A stretch of 14,974 nt of DNA from Bacteroidales bacterium (GTDB taxonomy: Bacteria; Bacteroidota; Bacteroidia; Bacteroidales; UBA7960): positions 1-14,974 of the forward strand of contig SKSI01000198.1 in assembly GCA_007123065.1 (NCBI GenBank). Reading direction: 5' to 3'. The notes under the pieces are model-generated. The model was not told where the DNA came from and searched no databases. It saw nothing but the letters and a program-made list of their open reading frames with translations. The position numbers and the translations under genes were made by a program. Of the stretch, positions 6,290 through 13,697 are shown piece after piece (within the stretch, counting starts at the first letter, position 1; every line of letters begins with the position of its first letter).

Positions 6290-9013
6290 CTACTTTTCTT
6301 CAGTATCCTTTGATTCGGCATCCTTATCTTCGGCAGCTTCTTCCTTCTTTTCCTCTTTCTTCTTGCTTGCCTTTTTTGCAGGCTTCTTTTCTTCAGCTTT
6401 AGCCGGTTCTTCCGTTTCAGCCTCATCAGAAGCTTTTTCCTTCTTTGCAGCCTTCGCCCGCGTCTTTTTTGCCGGCTCCTTCGGCTCTTCCAAAGCTTCT
6501 TCCTTGGCAGGCGCCTCTTTTTCTTCCTTAGCAGGTGCCTCTTTTTCTTCCTTGGCAGGCGCTTCTTTTTCTTCCTTAGCGGACTCTACTTTTTCTTCCT
6601 TAGCTGCTTTTGCTTTTTTCTGCTCTTTGGCTTCTGCTGCTTCCTTTTTATCCTCTTTCTTTTCTTCCTTCTCTTTTTCGGCTGCAGCCCTGGCTTCAAG
6701 CTTCTTTATGGCTTCTTCCTTCTTGGCAGTTTGTTCTGTTTTTTCAGATTTTTCAATTTCTGATTTCAGATTCGCCAACACATCAAGGTCACCAAGGGTT
6801 GTCTTTTCAAGACCGTCTTTCATTTTCTTGACAACTTTCTTGGTTGCTTTTTCCCTGGCCTTTTTCTCGGATACTTCAGATGCTCTTTCGGCATATTTAA
6901 CATCCTGGAAAACTTTGGTATGGGAAACAACAATCTTTTTGCTTTCCTTGTTGAACTCAATCACCTTAAAGTCAAGAGTTTCATCCATCTTGGCAGTGGT
7001 TCCGTCTTCTTTCACGATGTGCCTTGTCGGTGCAAATCCTTCAACACCGTATGGCAATGCAACAATTACACCTTTGTCGGACGTGCCAACAATGGTTCCC
7101 TGATGCACTGAATCAATAACGAATACCGATTCGAAAACATCCCAGGGGTTCTCTTCGAGCTGCTTGTGACCAAGGCTCAAACGACGGTTTTCTTTATCAA
7201 CGTCGAGTACAACCACTTCAATGCTTTCACCGATTTTGGTAAATTCGGCAGGGTGTTTGATCTTCTTACTCCAGCTTAGGTCGCTGATATGGATCAAGCC
7301 ATCAACACCTTCTTCCAGTTCAACAAAAATACCGAAATTGGTAAAGTTGCGAACGGTAGCTGTTGTCTTGGTTCCAACCGCATACTTTTCGTGAATATCT
7401 TCCCACGGATCGGGAATAAGTTGTTTGATGCCGAGTGACATCTTGCGATCCTCGCGGTCGAGAGTCAGGATCACGGCCTCCACTTCGTCGCCAACTTTCA
7501 GGAAGTCCTGAGCGGTGCGCAGATGCTGCGACCACGACATTTCAGACACGTGAATCAAACCTTCAACTCCTGATGCGATTTCAATGAATGCACCATAATC
7601 AGCGATCACAACAACTCTTCCTTTGACCTTATCGCCAATTTTGAGGTCGGGATCGAGTGAATCCCACGGATGGGGAGTCAATTGCTTCAGGCCAAGAGCA
7701 ATGCGTTTTTTGTTTTCATCAAAGTCAAGGATAACGACATTGATCTTTTCATCCAGTTTGACAATCTCTTCAGGATGATTGATACGTCCCCAGGATAGAT
7801 CCGTGATGTGAACGAGACCGTCAACGCCTCCAAGGTCAACAAATACACCATAGGATGTAATGTTCTTAACGGTACCTTCAAGAATCTGTCCCTTCTCGAG
7901 CTTGGCGATGATTTCTGCTTTCTGGATTTCAAGTTCAGCTTCAATAAGTGCTTTGTGGGAAACGACTACGTTTTTATATTCGTGGTTGATCTTAACCACT
8001 TTAAAGTCCATTGTTTTACCCACATAGATATCATAATCGCGGATTGGTTTCACATCAATTTGTGAACCGGGCAGGAACGCTTCAATGCCAAATACATCCA
8101 CAATGAGTCCGCCTTTTGTACGGCACTTCACAAATCCCTGGATGATTTCATCGTTTTCCTTGGCCTCGTTAATCCGTTCCCAGGAGCGCAGTGTCCGTGC
8201 TTTTTTGTGTGACAATACGAGCTGTCCGGTGCTGTCTTCCTGACTTTCAACGTATACCTCAATGGTATCACCAATTTTCAAGTCCTGATTATAGCGCAAC
8301 TCCGCTGCCGCAAGAATACCGTCAGATTTGAAACCAATGTTTACAACAACCTCACGAGTGTTTTTTGAAACAACAGTACCGTCAATCACTTCACCTTCGC
8401 CAATCGACTTCAGTGTTTCTTCATAAATATTTTCAAGACGTTCACGCTCTTCCTGTGAGTAGAGGTCTAATTTTTGGTCAACAGCATCCCAGTCAAATTC
8501 TCCGGGTATCTGTTCTTCAAAAATCGGTTTATGTGCCTTTTCAGGGATCTGATCTTCACCTATTGGTTTCTGAGCGTCCTCAATAGCGAGCTCAACCGGA
8601 GCTTCCTCTTTTTTCTCTTCAGAAACTGATGCTGCAATCGCTACTTTTTCTTCTTCAGAAATCTGTTCGGAAGTCTCCTCTGCAATAAGCTCTTCGGGCT
8701 TTTCTGCTGCAGGTTCTTCTTCCTTCACTTCGGGCTTTTCTGCTACAGGTTCTTCTTCCTTCACTTCAGGCTTCTCTGCTACAGGTTCTTCTTCCTTCAC
8801 TTCGGGCTTCTCTGCTACAGGTTCTTCTTCCTTCACTTCGGGCTTTTCTGCTACAGGTTCTTCTTCCTTCACTTCGGGCTTTTCAGTCTTTTCCTCTTCT
8901 GTCTCTTCAGTGGTTTTCTTCACTTCAGCCTTCTTCTCTTCCTGTTGCTGATCTTTGGTTTCTTCTACCGGCTTTTCTTCTTGAGATGCGGTGTTTTTTT
9001 GTTCTTCTGACAT
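6290..9013 (-). CDS. rpsA: 30S ribosomal protein S1 with long repeat-rich N- and C-terminal extensions
   Basis: S1 binds mRNA on the small ribosomal subunit and aids initiation, which matters in a phylum that rarely uses Shine-Dalgarno pairing. The 907-residue product is far longer than the usual 550-600. Six S1 OB-fold repeats lie at about 204-271, 289-357, 374-443, 460-531, 546-617 and 634-700; units 3 to 5 are most canonical (SYGVFVDLGGVDGLVHITDLSW, or close variants). Residues 1-200 are acidic low complexity with five 12-residue repeats (EKPEVKEEEPVA) at 44-103. Residues 705-907 are Lys/Glu/Ala-rich with 8-residue AKEEKEAP units at 804-839. The ATG at 9011-9013 is preferred over a TTG one codon upstream. 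No Shine-Dalgarno site precedes it. Both tails are probably disordered; their role is unknown. The S1 identity is secure, since Rrp5-like or Tex proteins have different domain sets. Confidence 0.95.
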   Translation of the reverse strand: MSEEQKNTASQEEKPVEETKDQQQEEKKAEVKKTTEETEEEKTEKPEVKEEEPVAEKPEVKEEEPVAEKPEVKEEEPVAEKPEVKEEEPVAEKPEVKEEEPAAEKPEELIAEETSEQISEEEKVAIAASVSEEKKEEAPVELAIEDAQKPIGEDQIPEKAHKPIFEEQIPGEFDWDAVDQKLDLYSQEERERLENIYEETLKSIGEGEVIDGTVVSKNTREVVVNIGFKSDGILAAAELRYNQDLKIGDTIEVYVESQEDSTGQLVLSHKKARTLRSWERINEAKENDEIIQGFVKCRTKGGLIVDVFGIEAFLPGSQIDVKPIRDYDIYVGKTMDFKVVKINHEYKNVVVSHKALIEAELEIQKAEIIAKLEKGQILEGTVKNITSYGVFVDLGGVDGLVHITDLSWGRINHPEEIVKLDEKINVVILDFDENKKRIALGLKQLTPHPWDSLDPDLKIGDKVKGRVVVIADYGAFIEIASGVEGLIHVSEMSWSQHLRTAQDFLKVGDEVEAVILTLDREDRKMSLGIKQLIPDPWEDIHEKYAVGTKTTATVRNFTNFGIFVELEEGVDGLIHISDLSWSKKIKHPAEFTKIGESIEVVVLDVDKENRRLSLGHKQLEENPWDVFESVFVIDSVHQGTIVGTSDKGVIVALPYGVEGFAPTRHIVKEDGTTAKMDETLDFKVIEFNKESKKIVVSHTKVFQDVKYAERASEVSEKKAREKATKKVVKKMKDGLEKTTLGDLDVLANLKSEIEKSEKTEQTAKKEEAIKKLEARAAAEKEKEEKKEDKKEAAEAKEQKKAKAAKEEKVESAKEEKEAPAKEEKEAPAKEEKEAPAKEEALEEPKEPAKKTRAKAAKKEKASDEAETEEPAKAEEKKPAKKASKKKEEKKEEAAEDKDAESKDTEEK
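6497..6604 (-). repeat. 24-bp tandem repeat in the rpsA C-terminal tail
   Basis: About 4.5 copies of a 24-bp unit encode the 8-residue unit AKEEKEAP. Full units on the plus strand start at 6505, 6529, 6553 and 6577, each ending ttcttcct. The 6505, 6529 and 6553 copies differ at a few sites (g/a, c/t), and the 6577 copy is more diverged (AKEEKVES). Confidence 0.9.
8705..8884 (-). repeat. 36-bp tandem repeat, five copies, in the rpsA N-terminal arm
   Basis: Five head-to-tail 36-bp units start on the plus strand at 8705, 8741, 8777, 8813 and 8849, each encoding the 12-residue unit EKPEVKEEEPVA (the last unit has PAA). Across all five copies only three positions vary: one gives Ala for Val and the other two are silent. 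Such low divergence points to recent expansion or gene conversion. Confidence 0.95.
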
Positions 9014-9034
9014 CAATTAAAAAATTTCACTTGT

Positions 9035-9093
9035 GGTTGTTTCCGATTACTGGTCTCATTTGCATTCTATTATATTGAATATCTGAAACAACC
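9035..9093 (-). promoter_or_regulatory. Candidate structured leader of rpsA (9-bp inverted repeat)
   Basis: ggttgtttc at 9035-9043 and gaaacaacc at 9085-9093 are perfectly complementary, 41 bases apart, inside the region that would be the rpsA 5' leader. In Escherichia coli S1 represses its own translation through a structured leader, so a similar role is possible here. That role is inference. Confidence 0.35.
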
Positions 9094-9133
9094 GGGTTAA
9101 ACAATAAAAATACAGGGCCCGCAAACGGGACTG

Positions 9134-9141
9134 CAAAGATA
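9134..9141 (-). promoter_or_regulatory. Candidate rpsA promoter, -7 element
   Basis: On the minus strand the bases read TATCTTTG, an exact match to TAnnTTTG. Transcription would begin near 9127, giving a leader of about 115 bases before rpsA. No TTTG-type -33 box is seen at the usual distance. The surrounding 12-mer (plus strand ctgcaaagatag, 9131-9142) is identical to that at the rpmE promoter, which raises my confidence. Confidence 0.55.
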
Positions 9142-9234
9142 GAAAAAATAAATAAACAGAAAACTAAAAATCAGTGCCTAAGAAAACCTATAGACTTATT
9201 TTGGATCTGATTGCGGTAACGGTCATGAGTTTTG

Positions 9235-11655
9235 TTAGTACATACAATGGTCAACCACCTGTATCATTTCATCAATATACTCAAAATCAACACCTTTAAG
9301 ATATATCGGATTGATCTCCTCTACATTCTTCCGGTTTTCTTTTGACAGGATAATTTTTTGAATGCCGGCACGTTTGGCGGCCAGAATTTTTTCTTTGATA
9401 CCTCCAACTGGCAAAACTTTGCCTCTCAGCGTAATTTCTCCTGTCATCGCCACACCGGGCTTTGACTTCCTATTGGCAAATGCCGAAGCAAGGGCAGCAA
9501 ACAATGTGATTCCGGCTGACGGGCCATCTTTTGGAGTAGCACCTTCGGGCACGTGGATATGCACATTGTTTTTCTGAAACATGTCGGGGTCAATACCGAG
9601 GTCTTGTGTATGCGCTTTCAGGTATTCGTACGCGAGCGTCGCCGATTCCTTCATCACCTCACCCAGACTGCCTGTCAGGCTAAGAACACCCTTACCTTTG
9701 CTGATACTTACTTCCACAAAAAGGGTTTGTCCGCCAGATTGTGTCCAGGCCAGTCCTGTCATCACACCTGTCATATTGCCAATCTGGCTTTGATCACGGC
9801 TATATTTAGGTGCTCCGAGTATACCGGGGAGGTCTTCTGTTTTAAGTTTAGCATCCTGATGTTTGCCAATCACGATATCACGTGCTTTCGCTCTGATGAT
9901 CTTTGCGATTGTTTTTTCCAGACTACGGACACCAGACTCCCGGGTATAATCCTGAATGATAATCTCCAGCACTTTTTTAGAAAACTTCAGTTGATCTTTC
10001 TTAACGCCGTGAGCTTCAAGTTGCTTAGGAATCAAATGGCGACGGGCGATCTCCTGTTTCTCTTCAACAATATAGCCGCTCAGGTCGATCACCTCCATCC
10101 GGTCGCGCAGTGCAGGCTGAATTCCTGCAAGTGTATTGGCAGTGGCAATAAACATAATATTGGAAAGGTCATATTCCACTTCCAGATAATTATCATAAAA
10201 GCTGTTGTTCTGTTCCGGGTCCAGCACCTCCAACAGTGCGGATGAAGGATCACCGGAAAATGTCTTGTACCCGACTTTATCTACTTCATCGAGAACATAT
10301 ACAGGGTTGGAAGAGCCTGCTTTTTTAAGATTCTGGATGATTCTACCGGGCATTGCACCCACGTAAGTCTTTCGGTGACCACGAATTTCGGCCTCATCAC
10401 GCAGACCACCAAGCGACATCCGAATGTACTTTCGTCCGATCGCCCGGGCGATTGACTTGCCTAATGATGTTTTACCTACTCCGGGAGGGCCGACAAAACA
10501 AAGGATGGGGGATTTCATATCCCCTTTAAGCTTCAGAACGGCCAGGTATTCAATGATCCTGTCCTTGATCTTTTCCAGTCCATAATGATCCTTATCCAGT
10601 ATCTGTTGTGCTTTCTTCAGATCAAAATTATCAGACGTATATTCATTCCAGGGAAGCTCAACCAGTGTTTCCAGATAGTTCAGGTGCACTGTATATTCCA
10701 TCGCAGCCGGATTCATCCGTTGCATGCGGGCAACCTCTTTCTCAAATGTCGTTTTGACCTGCTTGCTCCACTTCTTTTTCTCCGCACGCACTTTCAGGTC
10801 ATTGATCTGCTGTTGGTGCGGACTTCCGCCTAACTCTTCCTGAATGGTTTTAAGCTGTTGTCCCAGGATATAGTCCCGCTGTTGCTTGTCAATATCAACC
10901 TTCACTTTGGAGTGGATCTGGTTTTTAAGCTCAACCACCTGCAATTCTTTATTCAGCTGTTCCAGCACCAGGTTGGCTCTTTTATTAAGGTCCGGGATAT
11001 CCAGAATCTTTTGCTTTTCTGTAATTTCAATATTGAGATTCGAAGAGATGAAATTTACCAGAAAAGCAGGACTTTCGATGTTTTTCAATGCAAATGCCGC
11101 CTCACTGGGAACATTTGGCGATAGCTTTACAATTTGAATGGCGAGGTCTTTGATGGTTGAGATCAAAGCATCAAAATTTTTGTCTTTTCGCGGTTTTTGC
11201 GGTTCGGAATAGGGTGCTACACGGGCCATAAAATAAGGATCCGTTTGTGTAAGCGCCTTCATCTCAAAGCGCTTCTTGCCCTGGATAATTACAGTGGTAT
11301 TGCCGTCAGGCATCTGTAATATCTTGATAATGTAAGCTGCAGTACCTACCTTATAAAGATCCTCAAATTCAGGATCCTCAACAGCGGCATCCTTTTGCGC
11401 AACCACACCGATGATTCTGCTTTGCTTGTATATATCCCGAACCAGTTTTATTGATTTGTCGCGGCTAACCGTGATGGGTATCACCACACCGGGAAATAAA
11501 ACCGTGTTCTTAATCGGAAGAATGGCAAGCTCTTCAGGAATATCCTCAGCTTCCATTTGTTGTTCCTCTTCTGTCGACAAAAGGGGAATGAATTCACTGT
11601 CCCCATCCATACCTTCCCTGCCAATGTAAATATCCTGATCAAAAAAACTACCCAT
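9235..11655 (-). CDS. lon: ATP-dependent protease Lon (LonA type)
   Basis: Cytoplasmic homohexameric AAA+ serine protease that degrades misfolded and regulatory proteins. The 806 residues match the LonA family. Domains: N-terminal substrate-binding LAN domain at about 43-240 (LAILPIKNTVLFPGVVIPI); a coiled helical linker at about 245-340 (DYILGQQLKTIQEELG); AAA+ module with Walker A GPPGVGKT at 389-396 and Walker B VYVLDEVDK at 452-460; and S16 protease domain with Ser713 in PKDGPSAG and Lys756 in GGIKEK, spaced 43 residues apart as in E. coli Lon. All catalytic residues are present. The acidic N-terminal stretch of about 40 residues before the LAN domain is common in this phylum. The ATG at 11653-11655 has no Shine-Dalgarno sequence. 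It lies 221 bases upstream of rpsA on the same strand with no clear terminator between, so some read-through is possible. Confidence 0.97.
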   Translation of the reverse strand: MGSFFDQDIYIGREGMDGDSEFIPLLSTEEEQQMEAEDIPEELAILPIKNTVLFPGVVIPITVSRDKSIKLVRDIYKQSRIIGVVAQKDAAVEDPEFEDLYKVGTAAYIIKILQMPDGNTTVIIQGKKRFEMKALTQTDPYFMARVAPYSEPQKPRKDKNFDALISTIKDLAIQIVKLSPNVPSEAAFALKNIESPAFLVNFISSNLNIEITEKQKILDIPDLNKRANLVLEQLNKELQVVELKNQIHSKVKVDIDKQQRDYILGQQLKTIQEELGGSPHQQQINDLKVRAEKKKWSKQVKTTFEKEVARMQRMNPAAMEYTVHLNYLETLVELPWNEYTSDNFDLKKAQQILDKDHYGLEKIKDRIIEYLAVLKLKGDMKSPILCFVGPPGVGKTSLGKSIARAIGRKYIRMSLGGLRDEAEIRGHRKTYVGAMPGRIIQNLKKAGSSNPVYVLDEVDKVGYKTFSGDPSSALLEVLDPEQNNSFYDNYLEVEYDLSNIMFIATANTLAGIQPALRDRMEVIDLSGYIVEEKQEIARRHLIPKQLEAHGVKKDQLKFSKKVLEIIIQDYTRESGVRSLEKTIAKIIRAKARDIVIGKHQDAKLKTEDLPGILGAPKYSRDQSQIGNMTGVMTGLAWTQSGGQTLFVEVSISKGKGVLSLTGSLGEVMKESATLAYEYLKAHTQDLGIDPDMFQKNNVHIHVPEGATPKDGPSAGITLFAALASAFANRKSKPGVAMTGEITLRGKVLPVGGIKEKILAAKRAGIQKIILSKENRKNVEEINPIYLKGVDFEYIDEMIQVVDHCMY

Positions 11656-11937
11656 ATTACTTATACGTCAAAATGTCATTAAAAAGTGAAAAAAAGTCAT
11701 AGAAATCGTTTGCCCATGTCAGACGATAAACAGCTACCATTGCATAAATGTTTGTTTAGGTGGGTGTTGACCGGAACGATGGAAGACAAACAAATCTGTT
11801 TTAATCATATATACCTAATACGATCAAGCGCTATGCCATTATTTGAACAGAAACAGCACAAAGCATATCATTGTGTCAATCAGCAAAAATGTTTTGATTT
11901 TTTCAATACATTATGCTTCGTAAGATAGGGGAAATAA
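11656..11937. other. Intergenic region upstream of lon, no recognisable signal
   Basis: This 282-base AT-rich gap separates lon from the end of the GlmU-like gene, both leftward. The lon promoter should lie here, but no exact TAnnTTTG box occurs on the minus strand; the nearest is tatgctttg (11859-11867), with one base too many. No RNA gene and no clear terminator for the GlmU-like gene are visible. A plus-strand open frame fills most of the gap but looks non-coding. Confidence 0.4.
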
Positions 11938-13128
11938 TTACAAGATGTTTCTATATCCTAGCGTATGTTCGAAGATATTCCTGAGAATTTTCTCTTCAAC
12001 ACCTGTATACTCCAAATTTCTGCGGGCATACATACGTTTTGCGACCTGAATGGCTTTATCGATATCAAAGGTTGTAAAACCGGAAACACTTCCCCAGGAG
12101 AAGGATGGAATAAAGTTCCGCATAAACCCGGCGCCGAATATCATCGCATTGACACCAATCACGGTACCGGTATTAAACATTGTATTGATGCCGCATTTGG
12201 TATGATCACCCATAAAAGTGCCACAAAACATCATACCGGTATTAACAAAGCTCTCGTCGACATAATCCCACAACCGAACCTCATCGTAATTGTTTTTCAG
12301 GTTGCTGGTATTGGTATCGGCACCAAGGTTACACCATTCACCTATTACACTGTGCCCCAGAAAACCATCGTGGGCTTTGTTGGAATAACCAAAAATCACG
12401 GAAGACATCATCTCTCCACCAACTTTGCAGTGCGGTCCTATAGATGACCCTTCATAAATCTTGGCACCCATTCTAATGACAGAACCTTCACCAATTCCAA
12501 CAGGACCTTTGATCAGTGCACCATCCATAATATGTACGTCTTTCCCTATGTAAACAGGTCCGACTGAGGCGTTAATAAAGGCCATATCCAGTTTGGCACC
12601 TGGTTCGACAAAAACATTTTCAGGATTCATCACACGCACGTGATCAGGGATGGGCTGACTTTCTCTGCCGTTTGTTATCAAGTTGAAGTCCGGCTCAATT
12701 TGCTGCTCATTTAGTGCGACAATATCACGAAGCTGAAACAGTTTTTTGATCTGACTTCGGGTGTGCATCGGAATTACATCCTCAAGCAGCTCAACACCTA
12801 AGTTATTAATGTCTTCAGCACGAACCCTGTGGGCAATGAGAATATCTCCGGATATCAGGGTCTGATTGGGTTTAAGCCTGCCGATCTCTTCAATAAGCCT
12901 GGCATCCGGCATTACACTGGCATTGATCAACATATTATCGGCCTCCTTGATCAAAGGATATTTTTCAGCAAGGTATGACTCGGTAAGGGATGATGTCTTT
13001 GTATTTAAAAGCATCTCCCATTTTTCCCTGATTGTAAGGATTCCGACACGGATGTCACCAATGGGCCGAATAAAAGTAAAAGGAAGGAGGTGATTGCGAG
13101 CTTGTGCGCCAAATAAAATATAATTCAT
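11938..13128 (-). CDS. GlmU-like protein (putative sugar-phosphate nucleotidyltransferase/acetyltransferase)
   Basis: A 396-residue protein of the GlmU-like family found in Bacteroidota, proposed for UDP-N-acetylglucosamine synthesis where a canonical GlmU is missing. The N-terminal part (1-170) resembles a degenerate nucleotidyltransferase: it begins MNYILFGAQARNHLLPFTF and lacks the GGxGTRM-type loop of canonical GlmU, with the family-like block RPIGDIRVGILTIREKWE at 21-38. Residues about 172-345 form a left-handed beta-helix of hexapeptide repeats (VYIGKDVHIMDGALIKG, SVIRMGAKIYEGSSIG), including CNLGADTNTSNLKNNY at 266-281, which resembles the acetyltransferase active-site region of GlmU. 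The C-terminus is helical. The ATG at 13126-13128 sits 67 bases past the rpmE terminator stem, so it probably has its own promoter, which I could not find. Which activity it has, if either, is not settled by sequence. Confidence 0.8.
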   Translation of the reverse strand: MNYILFGAQARNHLLPFTFIRPIGDIRVGILTIREKWEMLLNTKTSSLTESYLAEKYPLIKEADNMLINASVMPDARLIEEIGRLKPNQTLISGDILIAHRVRAEDINNLGVELLEDVIPMHTRSQIKKLFQLRDIVALNEQQIEPDFNLITNGRESQPIPDHVRVMNPENVFVEPGAKLDMAFINASVGPVYIGKDVHIMDGALIKGPVGIGEGSVIRMGAKIYEGSSIGPHCKVGGEMMSSVIFGYSNKAHDGFLGHSVIGEWCNLGADTNTSNLKNNYDEVRLWDYVDESFVNTGMMFCGTFMGDHTKCGINTMFNTGTVIGVNAMIFGAGFMRNFIPSFSWGSVSGFTTFDIDKAIQVAKRMYARRNLEYTGVEEKILRNIFEHTLGYRNIL

Positions 13129-13181
13129 CGCCAGAATGGGTTAACAGGAAACAAAAAAAACATAACAATGGATAAAATTAA

Positions 13182-13219
13182 GAAAATAAAAACAAAAAAA
13201 GCCCTTCAGAGGGCTTTTT
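13182..13219 (-). terminator. Rho-independent terminator of rpmE
   Basis: A 10-bp stem, aaaaagccct (13196-13205) and agggcttttt (13210-13219), closes a tcag tetraloop. On the minus strand it is followed by a long T-rich run (complement of the A-rich 13182-13200). It lies 23 bases after the rpmE stop and separates rpmE from the GlmU-like gene. Confidence 0.92.
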
Positions 13220-13242
13220 AAATAATATTTTTTACTAAAAGA

Positions 13243-13506
13243 CTACTTGTTCTCCTTCAGGTGCTTTTTGTATTTCGTCCTGAATTTATCCACACGACCG
13301 GCTGTATCAACAAGTTGCTGCTTACCGGTGTAAAACGGATGTGATGTATTCGAAATTTCCAGCTTTACCAAGGGATATTCATTGCCGTCTTCCCACTTGA
13401 TCGTCTCTTTGCTCTCAGCAGTTGAACGTGTTAGAAAGCTATAATCGTTAGACATGTCCTTGAAAACGACAAAGCGATAGTTTTTGGGATGGATATCTGT
13501 TTTCAT
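13243..13506 (-). CDS. rpmE: 50S ribosomal protein L31, type B
   Basis: Large-subunit protein bL31, which bridges the central protuberance and the small-subunit head. The 87 residues start MKTDIHPKNYRFVVFKD and contain the family features EYPLVKLEISNTSHPFYTGKQ and VDKFRTKYKKH. There is no cysteine, so this is the zinc-free type B form (also called rpmE2 or ykgM). The ATG at 13504-13506 is preferred over a TTG one codon upstream. It is a single-gene transcription unit: a strong promoter lies about 90 bases upstream and a terminator directly downstream. No Shine-Dalgarno sequence is seen; the leader before the ATG is A/T-rich. Confidence 0.96.
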   Translation of the reverse strand: MKTDIHPKNYRFVVFKDMSNDYSFLTRSTAESKETIKWEDGNEYPLVKLEISNTSHPFYTGKQQLVDTAGRVDKFRTKYKKHLKENK

Positions 13507-13593
13507 CAAAAATTTGTTTTTTTAATCTTTGCAACAGCCGCTTATAAGCTTTATTACAATTATTTATACAACCATTTTCTGTTTTTCGGTCTG

Positions 13594-13625
13594 CAAAGAT
13601 AGTACTTTATTTTAATTTGAACAAA
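13594..13625 (-). promoter_or_regulatory. rpmE promoter, Bacteroidota -33/-7 type
   Basis: On the minus strand TTTG (13625-13622) and TATCTTTG (13601-13594) are separated by 20 bases, an excellent fit to the TTTG / TAnnTTTG promoter of this phylum. Transcription would start near 13587, giving a leader of about 80 bases that contains the palindrome gcttataagc (13540-13549). Confidence 0.8.
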
Positions 13626-13628
13626 TAA

Positions 13629-13679
13629 CCTGCATGATTCATCAAATTTCGCAGAAAGAAAGGTGGTAAATCATGCAGG
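13629..13679. repeat. 11-bp perfect inverted repeat between DUF1015 gene and rpmE
   Basis: cctgcatgatt at 13629-13639 and aatcatgcagg at 13669-13679 pair perfectly around a 29-base loop. It lies 19 bases after the DUF1015 gene stop and just upstream of the rpmE -33 box. No clean T-tract follows on the minus strand (ttatttgttc), so it is either a weak terminator or a binding site. Confidence 0.55.
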
Positions 13680-13697
13680 CAGCGTGTCATCCCCGAG

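Noticed and set aside
6363..7103. 246-residue plus-strand open frame rich in Phe, Ser and Ala, opposite rpsA
   Set aside because: It is the antisense of the Lys/Glu/Ala-rich S1 tail. Such low-complexity coding DNA keeps the opposite frame open, and the S1 frame is clearly the real one.
9553..10245. 230-residue plus-strand open frame opposite lon
   Set aside because: It is a shadow of lon, which has full-length family match and all catalytic residues.
11884..11896. Small hairpin caaaa-atg-ttttg as a terminator of the GlmU-like gene
   Set aside because: Only five A/T-rich base pairs with a three-base loop; too weak, and no T-tract follows on the minus strand.
11686..11928. 80-residue plus-strand open frame between lon and the GlmU-like gene
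   Set aside because: Its composition is Cys-, His- and Gln-rich with no motif, the frame fills a region where the lon promoter is expected, and nothing supports translation.
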